DNA of 64,000 nt from Crocodylus rhombifer (Eukaryota > Chordata > Crocodylia > Crocodylidae), in contig JAVSML010025171.1 in NCBI GenBank assembly GCA_038503035.1, positions 4,606-68,605 of the forward strand, given 5' to 3'. Of the stretch, positions 48,726 through 62,061 are shown in pieces; the first letter of the stretch is position 1; every line of letters begins with the position of its first letter. Under the pieces are notes generated by a model. That model was not told where the DNA came from. It searched no databases and was given only the letters and a program-made list of their open reading frames with translations. The translations under genes were made by a program, and so were the position numbers.

Positions 48726-51700
48726 ATGTGTTGTTGCCTGCTGGCTGAGCTGGTTACAACACACAGAGTTGGGTACCCGCAGATCACTTTCTTCCCTACG
48801 CTGCAGCTAGGCTTCAAGTAAGTTGTGTTCACGTATGTGCCTTCTGAAGAAACCAGGCAGCTAATCCGTAATGCCTCTGCAAAGCCTCAAGGAGCAGCCA
48901 TTGCAGTTAGCACGAGTCGCGTGGAAGACGGTGATTCTGTCTTGTGTTCTTACAACTTGTCGGGACGCGAGTGCTAGGAGCTTGGCGGATGCCTATTGCC
49001 TACCGCAGGAGTTCTGCGGACTTGGCGTGGAGCTTGCAAACCTGGATGGACAGATTGTGTTGCAACAACTTAGTTCCTCGTAGTGAGTCACGTCCCTTGA
49101 GCTGCCGTTACAGTCAACGGATCTTTGGGGTCACAAATGGGATGATGTTATGTGCCGGTAGCTTGGGCAGCATAAGCCAGGAGGCACTCAAAAGCAAATG
49201 GCAGGGAGCGAGCTGGATGACCTGCGCTTGGGTGTAAGCAGACTCGTGAACTGGGACGCTTGCTGTGTGAGCATGGGCAAATTCATGGAATCATAGAAAT
49301 GAGGGCCGGAAGGGACCTCAGGAGGTCATCTACTCCAACCCCCTGCTCAAAGCAAAGCCAGCCCCAATTGTCTCACCCCAGCCAAGACTTGTCTAGCTGG
49401 GCCTTAAAAACCTCCAAGGGTGGAGAGTGCACAACCTGTCTGGGTAGCCCGTTCCAGTGTTTTACTGCCCTCCTAGTGAGAGGTTTCCTACTATCTAATT
49501 TACTTCCCTTGCTGCAGCTTAAGACTGTTGCTCCTTTTTCTGTCGTCTGCCACCACTGAAAACAGTTTGGCTCCATCCTCTTTAGAACCAGCCTTTGTCC
49601 TTTCAGGAGCCAGGTAGTTGAAGGCTATTATTAAATCCCCCCCTCCGTCTTCTCTAAATAAGCCCAGTTCCCTCAGCCTCTCCTAGGTCACATGCACCAA
49701 CCCCTTAACCATTTTATTGCCCTCCCCTGGATTCTCTCCAACCATCACGATGTTACACTTGCTTACGCATGTCCTCAGGACAACGCGTTTAGCAGAACTC
49801 GCGCATGTGCTGAACTCCGGCAGGGCCGTGCTACGAGTGCGTCTGCCGTAGCCTCCAACTTGCAACCGCGGAGCTGTCAACCATGCATCCTAGCCCCCAC
49901 ACTGTGCCAGCCCTTGGGACCAGAGTTATACCTCTTCTCTTGTCTTAGCTTTCTCTCCTCTGGCTTGTCTTGTGTACTTGCAGTAAGTGCTTCAGGAGAG
50001 GATTACCTCTAGCTGTGTGTGTGCAGTATCAAGGCTGGCTGAAATCACAGTAATACAGGACTGGCAGGGGTTTCAGGGCACCTTTTCCAACCCCTGCACC
50101 ATGGCAGGAGCAAGTATACCTAGACTACCCTGGACAGATGGTTGTCTAACCTCTAATACAGGTATTGCAGACAACAGGGAGGTGGCTGGATCCCTAAAGG
50201 CTTGTTTCCAGACTTCCAGATTGCACAGCTCCCTTGAGTCCATGTTACCCACATTCTCTACCAGTCGTTCTAGCTCTCTACTCTGTTCAGGGATTACCAA
50301 CACCACTTGCGCAAGCTGGTCTGTGAGGCTGGCCAGACACCGAAGGCAAGGCTCCCCTCTGGAGGGTGTAAGGACACAGGGTGGAGAGAAGGCTTCTACC
50401 TGAGATCTGGATGGAGAGGGGAGGCTTTATCTGCTTGGAAACCTTGAGGAGCCTGCCTTTCAGTGGCTCATGCCTCTATGTCCATCCAGATCCCTGCACT
50501 CAGTCCCTCTAGACCTCGATTGCTTTTCCCGTACACCTTCCTCCTCCTCCTTTCCTCAGAGCATCTCTACCTCACTGATCCCCTCCTGTAGCCCCTAGCC
50601 CCCAAATGTGTCCCGCTTCTGCTGGCCCCAGCCCTGACCCGCCCACTGCTGCCTATGCTTCCCCTGCCCCGCTTGCTCCCAACGCTGCTGAGTTTGCAGC
50701 AGTCCCAGTTCACGAGTCTGCTTACATTGTGACGACTTTGGCTGTGGGAGCCCAAGAGCAGTTCCTTGCATCTCTAATCCCCTCTCCCGCCTCCCATACT
50801 TGGAGGGCAAGACACTTCGAAGATACGGGCCACCCCTCCACATGGAACAGCTGCTCCCGCTCCACGTACACCAAATATCTATCCCAAGGCCTGGGCCTGA
50901 TCGTGCTGGGGGCCGAGTCAAGAATTCTCATTGATGTCAATGGAAGCTGAGGCTAGAAAGGAGCACGTGCTTTCTTTGGGTCGTTAACCTTCACGCCGTT
51001 GGCACAAGTCCAGAGTGCCATTTGGCAGTGTGACCCACCGGGTAGGGTACTGGGACCCTTGGCCCATCCCTGCCATTGACTTAGGGGAGGGGGGGCGTGA
51101 CAATGGTCAGGGCACTTCAGCTCCCACATTGGCTTCTGTTCTGCACGCAAGCTGATGCGCACGGCGCTGCATCATTTGCAGCTGTAGAAGTGGCGAAACG
51201 CACGTCAGCGTGGAAAAAACGGCAGCGGTGTGCTCTTGAACTAAAACTTTCTGTGTTTCCGTTTAAAAGCAGACTGCCATTTTCGGTGTGCAGACTCACA
51301 TTTCGCCACTTCTACAATTGGAAGCGATGCAGTGCTGGGCACTTTTCAAAGCGCCCGGTGCCGTGGCGCTTGCATACGTAAAAATGCCCTGTGATCAGCC
51401 TGGTAGGAGCTTCTCTAGGGCGAGGATTTCTGCTGCCCGTCTGGCAGGCTCTGGCACAGGAAATGACCAGTTATCTAGTCACGTCCTACGTGCTGTGGAA
51501 AGGAGGGATGTAGTGTTGAGCTGCAACCAGACTGCATTTCTCCACCCCATGGGGGTTGAGGGGAATTTTCTGACTTCCAGGGTTTTTCCTAACTCTCCAA
51601 ATCTCTTTTGAGGAAGCACCTCTGTTCCAAGCCTTTGTCCAAGCATGGGCAGACAGAGGCCAAACTCCCACAAAAGAAAGCAGCTCATACAATCCCTCCC

Positions 51701-52859
51701 CATGTTGCCTATGGCTGCTTTCAGCTAATACGAGGGATGTGCACAACCTTCCTAACAAGTGTCAGAGCCCAACATCTGTGGGCTTCATGCGTCTTCACAG
51801 CACGTGTCTCTGACTTAATGCTTGGTGTGACAGGCCTGGCCAGGATATGGGGTGGAGGCTTCCCATGGACACCAGGGAGAAGCAAGAGCGCGGCACTAAC
51901 CCAACCTCTCCCTCACCTTCCCTCTTCGCTGAAGAACATGGAGTGTCCCTTTCTGCCTGGCAGCTGGGCGGACAATGTCTGCGCTTGTGCTCCAGGTGAC
52001 ACATTACCTGCCCCTTCTGGTAGTCAAAGCATGAGGCACAACCACCATCCCTTTGCCACAGGTGACTACCAAGGAAAAACTAAGCCTTTCCTCCTCTCAT
52101 CCTCTTCTTGGGACCGTTCACACCGCAAGTTCAGAGTCCATTGGACTAGACTGGCTACCAGCCCGTCTCATGTACTGGTCCACATCCGTAGTGCCAAGGT
52201 GTCAGCTAGAGCCTAGGAATGAACATCCTTTGTACCTAACTCTGGCTAGCACTTGCCAAGTCCTCTTTCAAGTGGCTCAGGAAGATCTCTCGATACCTCT
52301 AGATGCACAGAAAGGACAGCAGGGAGCAGGCAGGCTTTAGCTTAACGAGAGGGAGGCATGCACGAGCTGCAGGAAGCGGAGGGGAGAGTTCTCAGCCCCC
52401 AGGATTTGTCTGTGCTATGTATACCAGTTTAACACCTCCCCCAACCCCAGATGTAAAGGTTACAAGCTCCTAGCTGGGGTGAAGCTCCTCTCTCCTGAGA
52501 ATTCGTGCCAGTGCATTTAGGAGTGCTCAGCTGGTGTGAGCCACTGTTACATCCACAGTGTTAACTTCTTGGATAGAAGTCACCCCCCCTAAAACAGTCT
52601 GCTCGTGTACAGTCAATACAGATATTCTTCCAGGCCCCTCTATCAGAGCACCTCGATGGAACAGAGCTGCAGTGTTTGCTCCTCCCTGGCCCCTCGGTCT
52701 GAATGGCAAAAAAGGGGCATGAGGGTAATGAGACCGTAGCCCAGAGGCAGGGTGGAGGGATGTGGGTACAGAGACAGCTCTTCACAGCCCACAGGCTAGA
52801 GCTCTCTTGCTGTGGCAGCAGGTGAGAGGAAAGAGAAGGCAGGTACCAGTGAGGTTAAA
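48726..52859. other. Intergenic DNA left of UBALD2
   Basis: Holds the - strand CR1 fragment (49284-49745). Otherwise no gene, RNA or clear repeat was recognised. Confidence 0.55.
49284..49745 (-). mobile_element. CR1 LINE 3' fragment
   Basis: In antisense orientation it starts with the tail atggaatcatagaaatga and runs gggccggaagggacctcag, tctactccaaccccctgctc, and the usual cccgttccagtgttttactg block up to an ending near ccctggattctctccaa. It is older than the copy at 48 kb and from a different subfamily. Confidence 0.85.
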
Positions 52860-54304
52860 AAAGTGATTTTTTTTTTTAATTTTTAAATTAATAAAAAACC
52901 TTCAACCTGTTGTTTTTTAAGCAAGATTCTGATTTGAAAACTTAAAAAAACAAAACAAAACCCACCCAGCCCCTCCCTGCTCCTTGGCTGTAAGCAGCAC
53001 GTAGCTCTCCAGCTCCAGATCTGCAGCAGGGAGCGATGGCTGGGGCGTTCCATATACACAGCACCCCTTCCAGCTCATGGCTCCATACTTGAACATTGTC
53101 TTTTGCAAGGAATGGGGCCTGTGCTGAAGGATGGAGAAGCCAAAACATTTCCAAAGGGGAGGGAGGAGGGACTTCTTCCTGGGGGTGACAGGCCTGGAAA
53201 AGCTGGATGGAATCCCAAGATAGTTTGGGGGAAGGGGGGAAGGGGGCACGTAGCAGGCTTGGATGAACTTCAAGAGAGGCCAAGGAGCAAGTGTCCAGGA
53301 AAACCAGAAACTCTCTCCCCTAACTTTGTTGGCCTGTAGTGGACTGGTCTACTTAGAACATCTCAGTCAAGCTGTGCTCAGGAGAGCACCTGCCTCCTCT
53401 CCAGCTCTGGAAGCAGATGCATGTTCCCAGGGTGCAGCGGCGACTGCCAAAAAGTAGCCCAACATGAGCCAGAGAAGATTAGTGAAGGGACAGGAGAATG
53501 CAAAGAGGCATCTATACCAGACGTTCCTGGAGGGACAACGTACATGCTCTGGAGACAAGTCAGGCCCATCACGTCTCGTTTCCCACTCACGGGTACCATT
53601 GCGACACAGGAGCAGCCTTGGGTTCAAGCAGCATGTTGCATCCCTGCTTGGACTTTCCCGTAGCAGCCAGGCTCCGCAAGGTGCATCTTTCTCCCCCACT
53701 GCCACCACCCTTTACTGGAAAGGCTCACATCAGCCAAGCCACAAGCTCAGATCCATTGCATCCAACTTTCCAATGGTCAACACCATATCCCACCTGCCAG
53801 AGGTCCTCCCTGATGGGTGAGGAACCATACAGCAGCCAGGGGAGGGGGAAAAGGGGGCACAAAGGCAGTCTGAACCCCCTCCACCCTACCTGAAGGAGCA
53901 CCTGGCAGTCCAGCAAGGTCCTCTTCTCCCAAGCAGTATCATTACCCCACTGACTACTAGGAGGGGAGAGGGTGTCGCTCCCTACTAATTCTTGGCAAAT
54001 CTCTCCATTGCTCTTATTCTCTCTGGATTTATATACATTAGATATATTTATATATTATAGTTATATATTAAAAAAGGGTGGGGGGAAGAAAAAAAGACCA
54101 GTTATTGACTCTCCGAGTGAGAGAGCCACATGGGCTGGTGACCATCCCTGCAGGGTTACAAAAAAAAGAGAACTATAAAATATTCCAGTGCCATTTTTCA
54201 GGAAACCCCTCTTCTCCCCCTACCCTGCCGCCCTGGCCTGATCTCTTCTTTTTCCTCCCCCACCCAGCCCCTACCCCCCACCCCATCTTGATGTTCAGTG
54301 AGTC
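52860..54304 (-). other. UBALD2: UBALD2 3' UTR (inferred extent)
   Basis: This is untranslated sequence downstream of the UBALD2 stop. It includes a conspicuous AT-rich block at about 54000-54075 and ends in an A/T-rich segment with an ATTAAA (52875-52880 on the opposite strand). No AATAAA was found on the - strand between the stop and this point, so the end is an inference. Confidence 0.5.
52875..52880 (-). terminator. Candidate UBALD2 polyadenylation signal ATTAAA
   Basis: Reads ATTAAA on the - strand inside a run of A/T. It is the second most common vertebrate signal. Chance occurrence is possible because the surrounding sequence is so A/T-rich. Confidence 0.35.
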
Positions 54305-54760
<456 letters not shown>

Positions 54761-54934
54761 TCAAGGAGGACACCTGCTCTTCTCCCCAGTTTCAACAGCA
54801 GCCTCGCTCCCATGATGGGATTCAGAAAGTAACCGGCGCTAAGCATCAAAGGTCCTAACACAGAACTGGCACCAACGCAGGAGCTGCATCGTCTCTCCCA
54901 GGGCCTACCACGAATCTGAGCTCACAAAATTGCT

Positions 54935-55012
54935 AGCAAGACCAAACAGGAGGCAGAAGCTCTTGCCCAAGGTCACTGCCAATTAGCGGCTACAGCTGGG
55001 AATCCAGCCCCC
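54935..55012 (-). mobile_element. MIR-like ancient SINE, antisense
   Basis: The + strand reads cttgcccaaggtcactgcca, then gcggctacagctgggaatcc, the reverse MIR core. It lies in the UBALD2 intron. Confidence 0.55.
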
Positions 55013-58000
55013 CCCCCCCGGTGTCCTGGGCCGCAGTGGTCCAACGGGAGCACCTGGGCACTCGCTCTGCCGCATCGCCCACTTTGGCCTGCAGTCTTGG
55101 ACCATCTTAGCCCTTTTGCAACTCCACTTCTCCCCGCTGAGGTTTGTGCTTATTCACCTGGGAGGATTAGCTTGCCGGGGCCCTGACAACAGCGATCGTT
55201 ATGCTTGCCAAGTATTATTAATCATATGCCAGGCTGCCCCCCCAAGTTTGGTCAATTATTACAGTTTTTCCCATCACTCCTCAATTATCCTTGCGATTGC
55301 AACCGAAAAGTAAACATTAACAGGGCAGGAACCTCCCACACCCTCCACGCCCCACAAGCACTGCTGTTGTGGAGCTCTGACGCCAACGCCACGAGACTGG
55401 AGGTGGCCACTGCCGGACAGATTAGCTAGAGGTACCTCCTGGATGGCTGGTTGCTGGCAGAACTGAGGCAGACAAGGGCCAAGGCAGCATTAGGCCTTGT
55501 GGGGGTGGCTTCCCAGGAGGAATAGAGAATAGCAACGCCACCTAAGCCACGCTTCTCACCCACAGCAGCCCACGCAGCCGTGCAGGCACTTATGTGCTAC
55601 CTGCCAGGCTACTAGAGACCCTGCTGGGGAGCAGGGAGTAAGCCTGTGTCCCTGGCCTCCAGGCTACAAAATAGCTGCCCCGAGGTGTTCAACTTGGAGG
55701 GACCCAATGTACTTGGAGAGCTGGAGTTCAGCTCAAAGCTGACTGCTTCGTGCACTGGGCCCCTAAAAAGAAAGGGAAAAAATACCGGGGGGTGGAAAAG
55801 GGGGAACCCATCCGTTCTCAAACCGAGCCACCCCTTTGTAGTCCCTCCAGCCTGGTTCTCTCCTCTTTGCGCTTCCCTGACTGCAGCTGTCCCTCCACCG
55901 CGGGGGGACAGGGTGCGATTTCTTTTTCTTTCACACTTGTTGAACAGTAAAATGATGGATGCAATTTCCCCCCCATTTGCCTGTGCTCAGCGCTGGGCTG
56001 CCAGGCCTTAATGGTAGATGCTGCAGGGGAATTTTGAAAGGTCACAGAAACTTATCTATTAGCTTGACTCGAGCTTACCAGGCAACCTGGAGGTGTCAGG
56101 CAGAAAAAAGCATATCACCAGCCTTCTGTCAAATCAGTTCCCGCTACCCCTGCTGCACGATTTGGCCAGTATTGTGATGAGGTGTCTCTTATCCTTTCTT
56201 TGTATGCTATTTGATTGGCAAGTTTACAGGCTAATTTAAACTATTATATAAAATGAGGCTGGAATTGCAGCAAAATCTAGGAGCTAAAGCATCAGAAGGA
56301 GTATAAAACCCTGGTTGCCTGGATCAATCTCTTGCCAGTCAGTAACCTACAAGAGACGGTAACCCCAAAGCCATCTAGTCTAGTTTTTCCTCACTGTTCC
56401 TTCCCAAATCAGGCCTTTATCCATGATTTTCCCAATTTATTACCCCTTCTTTACTAGGCATTACTGGTGGGAGGGATTTCTGTCCAGGCCCCAAGAGCAC
56501 AGGACTGAACCGAACGCTGCCTGTATTGCACCGGTGCTGCGCCTGTGGTGGGCGGAGGGAAATAGGCTAACAAAAGGAAATTTCACTGAGTTTCAGCTCT
56601 TAGAAGAAACAAAGTGATTTGCAAACCACAGCCTCCCCCACCCAGGGCTAAACGGTTTCCACAAAAAGCCTGGAGTGAATGCAAGGGATCTGCTCGCTTC
56701 AGCATCTCACTCCAGCTAGGCAAGAAACGCTGAAGCCTCCGAGTGCTGCTGCTTCCCCCCCTACACCTTCAGCCTCCTGGAGTTTTTAGAGCAGATCCAA
56801 GGCCCTCCTTGACCCACTCTTCCGGATCAGAAGATTACAGGGTGGGGAAGAAAGGTGTGCATGCAATACTTGCCCCCAGTGCTGAACCAGCCTGGGGAGC
56901 CCTGACCCAACTGCTGCCCTCTCCCAAATCAGCACGGCCCAGCGTTCGCACTATCCCAGTGACCATGGGTAGCAACGGACATCCAAGAGCAAGTTACTAC
57001 AACACACAACTTTCCACCTCGCTGAAGACTTTGCTCCGATTGGGTTACGGCAACTCTGCCCCTGCAACCCCCGGGGCAGCGAACACCCGGTGGAACGTGA
57101 TCATCTGCTAGCGGCCTTGTTAGGATCCAAATCATGAATGAATGCGAATCCAAGACCAGGGAACATGGATTTTTCTCTTTAAAGGCCAAAGCAGGCAGGC
57201 CTCTCAAGCTGGTCATATGCCTGACATTTCCACCCACTATTAATAGACAGGGAGAAACGGTGTTCAAAAGGTCAGAATATGGCATAGGTTTGGGAGGGAA
57301 GAGGGGAAGAAGCGATGGTTACTTCAATTAGTAGTCATGTGAAGAGGGAGGAAAGCATCAGAGACCACAGAAACACGTGCTGGTGCGAGCTGGTCTGCAC
57401 CCTTTGGATCCGACAGGAACCGGCTCCAAGCAGACACCCGGCGGGGGGAGCTTGCTGGCTTTGCAACTACTGGCAAGAGCGAAGCCATCTCTTGTGCATT
57501 TGAGATGTTAAAATGCACAAGACTCGCACGCTGTGGGGATATGTGACCCCCTGCGACTACAATTCATCCCGAGTCCTTCCCCGGCAGCCTTGCGAAGCTC
57601 TACCTGCCTACAACACGCAGCGTTCGTTTCCTTTGGAGCAAGAGCTCACCCAGGGACTCTCTGTTCTTCAGTGCACACTCCCTCCCTGTAAAGTACAGGG
57701 TGGAGGAGCAGGGCTGGTTCCCAAGGGCTAATGACAGTTGTGCAAGACTGTGTGGGACTGTTCAGATCAGGGGCAGCCTGGGCGTGCAGCATGTGGCAGA
57801 CCGGGGAGGTAAGAGGTGATGCAGTGATAGACGGGGCAGAAAGCAGAGGAGCTGACTGGGCAGGGGAAGGGGGATCGGAGCGGCACTCAAGGAGGGTGTG
57901 AGGTTAATTTATGATACGCCTACCAGATAGGCTGCCCTCACCACCACTGATTTAGATGATCCTGAGCCAGCTAATCGCATCCCACCCATCAGTAAAGCAC

Positions 58001-58336
58001 CATTTTTACCGAAGGAGGGCTGTGGATTTGCACACAATTCAGGATGTCACTAGGGGCCAAACTCCACAGCTCCTGTTAAAAGCAACTTATCAGTTTCTTT
58101 TGGTTTCCTGGTAGCCCTCAATCCTTCTGTGCCTTCACTCTAATTTTAGCATCCCCTTCCCTCCCCACCGTTCCAGCCCACTCCTACCATAGGCCTGCAC
58201 ACTTTCATAGCTCATCTCACACCCCAACTGCAGGGGAAAGAGCAAATCTACCCAGCACACCTCATAAGACACAGCTGAACTAGCACGTGCCTGCCTACAA
58301 GCCAGGCTAGTGGGGCAGCAAGGGAACAGCAGTATA

Positions 58337-58372
58337 GGCACACACACGCACACACACAAAAAAAAAAAAACC
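58337..58372 (+). repeat. CA-rich microsatellite followed by a poly-A run
   Basis: Imperfect acacac units are followed by a run of twelve or more A. Confidence 0.75.
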
Positions 58373-59130
58373 CCACAAAAAAGCCTGCATGGGGCTGAGA
58401 TATATTGAAGCCAGGCAACAACCCATCTCCTTATCGGGTGTCAAAGTCTAGGTGGGTCACTCCACTCTGATTCAGAGGGGAGCTGATAAGATAGTCTTGC
58501 TGGAGCCAGTGCGAGAAGCAGCAAAGGTCCCATTCAGCGAAGTACTTACTCAGATGCCTGGAGTCACCCACGTGCACAGGCTCGGTGCTGAATCAGGGCG
58601 TAGGCCAGCACGTGTTAACTGTGCACTTCCAAAAAGGCCATGAGATGGCCAGGTTGTGTGTGTGGAATGGCTGACTCCTGATGGCCTGAAGAGGTGGGAA
58701 TACTATAGCAAAAACTGAAGTCAGCCCAGAAAATCCACCCCTTCACCACTCACAGGAGAGGCAGGAAGCGTGTACCTCCCCCATGCCCAGAGGGGGAAAT
58801 CAGCCCCACATGTTGCCTCCAGCTCAGGTCTTTGTTATCGGAAAGAAGGGCAGAGAACTTACAGAACAGGCCGGCTGAACAATGACCGGGCAAGGGCACA
58901 GGGAAAGGACTGCATCACACCATGCAGGACTCGCCTCTTCCTACCCACCCCATTCAGCAACAGACAGAAGTTGCTAAATTAGTTTGCCACTGATGGAGCA
59001 AAAGATCTGCTCCTCTGGGCTCCATGCAGCAGGAGATCTGCTCCTCTGGGCTCTCTCACCATCCTGAGGGAGTGGACTGGATGAGCCGAGTGGTCTTTAA
59101 AGGGGGAAAAAAATCTGTCTTGGGTAGAAG

Positions 59131-59310
59131 CACTGTAGACACACATACACTTATCCCATAATGAACCCTAGTGCGGAAACCACCTTAATCCATACCTGCA
59201 TTACTGCAAGGTAAACTAGTTAGACCAGGTTTAAACTGAATTAAGCATGACCACACAAGGGTTAATTAAAACTGGTTTCAGTATACCTTTAGATAAACTG
59301 ACACAAGTCT
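59131..59310. mobile_element. Possible MITE-like DNA transposon remnant
   Basis: Contains actgtagacacacataca at the left, then ggtttaaactgaattaagca and ttaattaaaactggtttcag. These words are typical of old reptilian DNA-transposon relics, but no clear termini were found. Confidence 0.3.
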
Positions 59311-59568
59311 GTGCACAGACCGGGCCCATATTTTCTGCATAAAAGACTTGCATTTCATTTCCACGTGTGACACCACTGGAGGGCTGGTACTGCCAGATTC
59401 CTCCTCCGCCAGGTTGGACACGGGAAAAGGAGGCGGCGAACAGCTCTGTGCTTAACTATCCTCACACCCACCTGATGAGAACTGTGCTGAGATTTTAAGG
59501 AGGCTTCCAAAGCTGTGCATGGAGAAAGAAGGAACACGAACATGGTCTGATACTCAGGCCTATTAAGA

Positions 59569-59745
59569 CAGGGGGTGGCAAGATTTTTTGGGAGGTGGGC
59601 CAGCGTGACCCAACTTGGACGGGAGGCAGGTTGGTGCTAGGCCCCAGTCACCACTTCTGTGCTGCCCCCACTTTGTGGGCAGGATCCAATGGCCCCATGG
59701 TGCTGATCTGGTCCACGTGGCCATATACTGACAAGCCCTGGTCTA
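59569..59745. mobile_element. Possible hAT-related element, diverged
   Basis: Begins CAGGGGGTGGCAAGATTTTT and may end near ACAAGCCCTG at about 59740. The termini are only weakly inverted-repeat, and the candidate flanking 8-mers agree at four positions, so the call is tentative. Confidence 0.3.
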
Positions 59746-59825
59746 AGCCTTTTCGGTAAGGGCACCATATAGCTGAACGAGCTGAATAACCGTCTCCCTC
59801 TACCTCAAGTTCCCCCTTCTTTTGC

Positions 59826-59920
59826 TTGTGGAATTCGCTGCCATAGGAGGTCAGTGATGCCAAGAACTTATTCACCGAGGTCTCCAGCATTGGACTTTCA
59901 TCACTGGTGACATATAGGGG
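59826..59920 (+). mobile_element. CR1/L2-like LINE 3' remnant
   Basis: Contains gtggaattcgctgccatagg, then aggtcagtgatgccaagaac and ttattcaccg followed by cattggacttt. This matches the 3'-UTR pattern of ancient CR1/L2-like repeats common in turtles and crocodilians, as I remember them. Confidence 0.5.
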
Positions 59921-62044
59921 GTGCATGCACACCCCCTGAGCGTGGTGGCGCACCCCCTATGAAAAGGCACCAAACACTGCTGGCAGTGCCTGCAGGAGGT
60001 CGCCACGTGCCACCACCCCCCGTGACACCGCCAGCGGTGTCTGCAGGTGGTCCCCAGCCACCGGTCAGCGTTTGCCAGCCCCCCCGACAGCACCATGGCT
60101 GCCTGTGGAAGTGCTTACCACCACCACCACCGCCACCTGCCAGAGCTCGCCATGTTGTTCGCAGTTAAAGCCCTCGCTGCAGGATTTAAGCCACTCTTGG
60201 GAGGTCAGGAAGAAACCTTGGATCACCCTGAATCTACCTGCTGGAGGATTCTCCCACCTGCCTCAGCAGCTCCTGGGCTTATGAACAGGAAGCACGACTA
60301 GAAAAGCCCCAGCTCTGATGCAGCCTGGCAGTGCCCATGTTCCTGCACAGTGGGTCTGCTCACCTTTAGTCCCTTTTGATAAATATCAGAGTTTCACTTG
60401 CTCTGCCCACACCACTTGCGATCAAGCATTCCTAAGACTGTAGCAAAAGGAAAGGAGGTGGGTTGTTGTCCTCTTAATTCAAGGAAGCTGGGCCTGGCTC
60501 TGTCGTGGGAGCTATAGGGCAGCTGTCCTGATGAGATGAATAGGGGCAATCTGTGGATAAGGCCTGACTCCACGCAAGGGCGACAGACAGGGAGGTACGA
60601 ATGATTTGTTACACAACAGCTCGCGGGCAAAGGGCACAGAACAGCACATCTTCCAGCAACGGGCAAAGCAGGAGAGCTGATTCCCCGCCCCAGGAGAGCA
60701 CGAGGGTGCAGACAGCCGTGCAATACATAGCCACGTGCCAGGAGCAAATGGGAACGTCTACCAGTAATCACTGAAGACTCGCACCTTGCTGGCTCCACCA
60801 TCACTACAGAGCCGCTCACTTCTCTCAGTCTTCCTGACCAGCAAAGCCTGAGTCCTGTGACCTTCGGGGGGGGGCAGGAAGGAGACGCTGGCTCCTGTGC
60901 CAAATATTGCTCCACCTACTCATCTAAATCCAGAGCAACGTGCCCGAGGCCTACAGGAAAGTGCATCAGGCCCAGCTGCCTCCAGTGGGGATGCCACAGA
61001 TGGACAGGGACGGGCTTGAACCCCAAATTTCATTAGGACACTGCCAAGAACCCACCTCCCTCCTGATGCAGGCTGTCTGGAGCCTACTATCCTCAAGGTG
61101 TCAAATAAATAGTTAACAATAACTTAATCTTGTGTTTGGAAGACAGAGCCCCACGTAACAACATGACAAAGGCGAGAAAGAGAGGGAGGGAGCGAGCAGC
61201 CGAGCTGCTGGACGTGTGCGTTGGCTGGAATTCACGTCAAAACACCACCGTTGGCCAGCAAAGCACGCTCTGCTTTGGCCTGCAACCCGGGAGGGCTTGC
61301 AAGTGTTCGGCAGCTGCAGCTGACCTCTCACGCAGGGGCAGGAGCAGAGATTCAAATGACTGAACCAACAAAAAAGCAGCAAAGACCATCAGCCACTTCT
61401 CTGGGGGAGGTTGGGGTTTTCTGGATCATCCTGCTCAGCCATATCACGATGCCAGCTATTCAGTGCCTTACAGGGCTGACCTCCCTTCCAGAAAAGGGGT
61501 CTCAGATCTTCCCCTCATTGGGTTAGGCTATGCTTTTAAAAAAGCCACACACAAACCACAGCACTCTTAAAAAGCTAACCTGGCACACAGCTGCCTACAG
61601 GCATAAAAGGGGACTATTGCCTCTTTCTGCCATCTCCTATTCTTGTTTTTCCATCCCCCCCTCCACCCCCAGCGCATCAGGGTGGAGAAGAAAGCCTTCA
61701 ACCCCGTGGAAGGCAGAAGGAGTTTGATCACAAGTGCTCTACCCTGCACACAGGCACCATTGTTGCCAGCAACGGGCCTGCAGCCTTATCGGGGCCCGAC
61801 TGCCAGTCCAGCCCTGCTTGCGTGCATATCCACATCAGACGTTTCACTGCAACGAATCCAATCCGGGGAGGAGCAAAGGTATATTTTAACTGCTGCTTTG
61901 CACACCAACTTTTTAAATTCTGGAGTAAGCTTTCTAAGTTTCAACCAGCCGTTTAAAAACAAAAATACCTGACATTCTTTGGCAAGGCCTAAATAGAAAT
62001 CTCTCTTCTGGAAATGGTGACTTAGGGATCCTACCAAGTGGAAG

Positions 62045-62061
62045 AAAAAAAAAAAAAAAAA
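62045..62061 (+). repeat. Poly-A run
   Basis: About seventeen A. No retroposed gene or flanking duplication was recognised beside it. Confidence 0.7.

Noticed and set aside
59648..59953. 101-codon - strand frame
   Set aside because: It covers a LINE 3' relic read on the opposite strand, with no protein family match.
60113..60140. CCACCACCACC tract considered as the His run of a UBALD2 exon
   Set aside because: It lies on the + strand, whereas UBALD2 is on the - strand. The neighbouring codons do not fit the family and no splice sites frame it.
59941..60170. Segment considered as a first exon of another gene (CpG and CCACC rich)
   Set aside because: No open frame with a recognisable domain; the repeat context suggests transposon relics.
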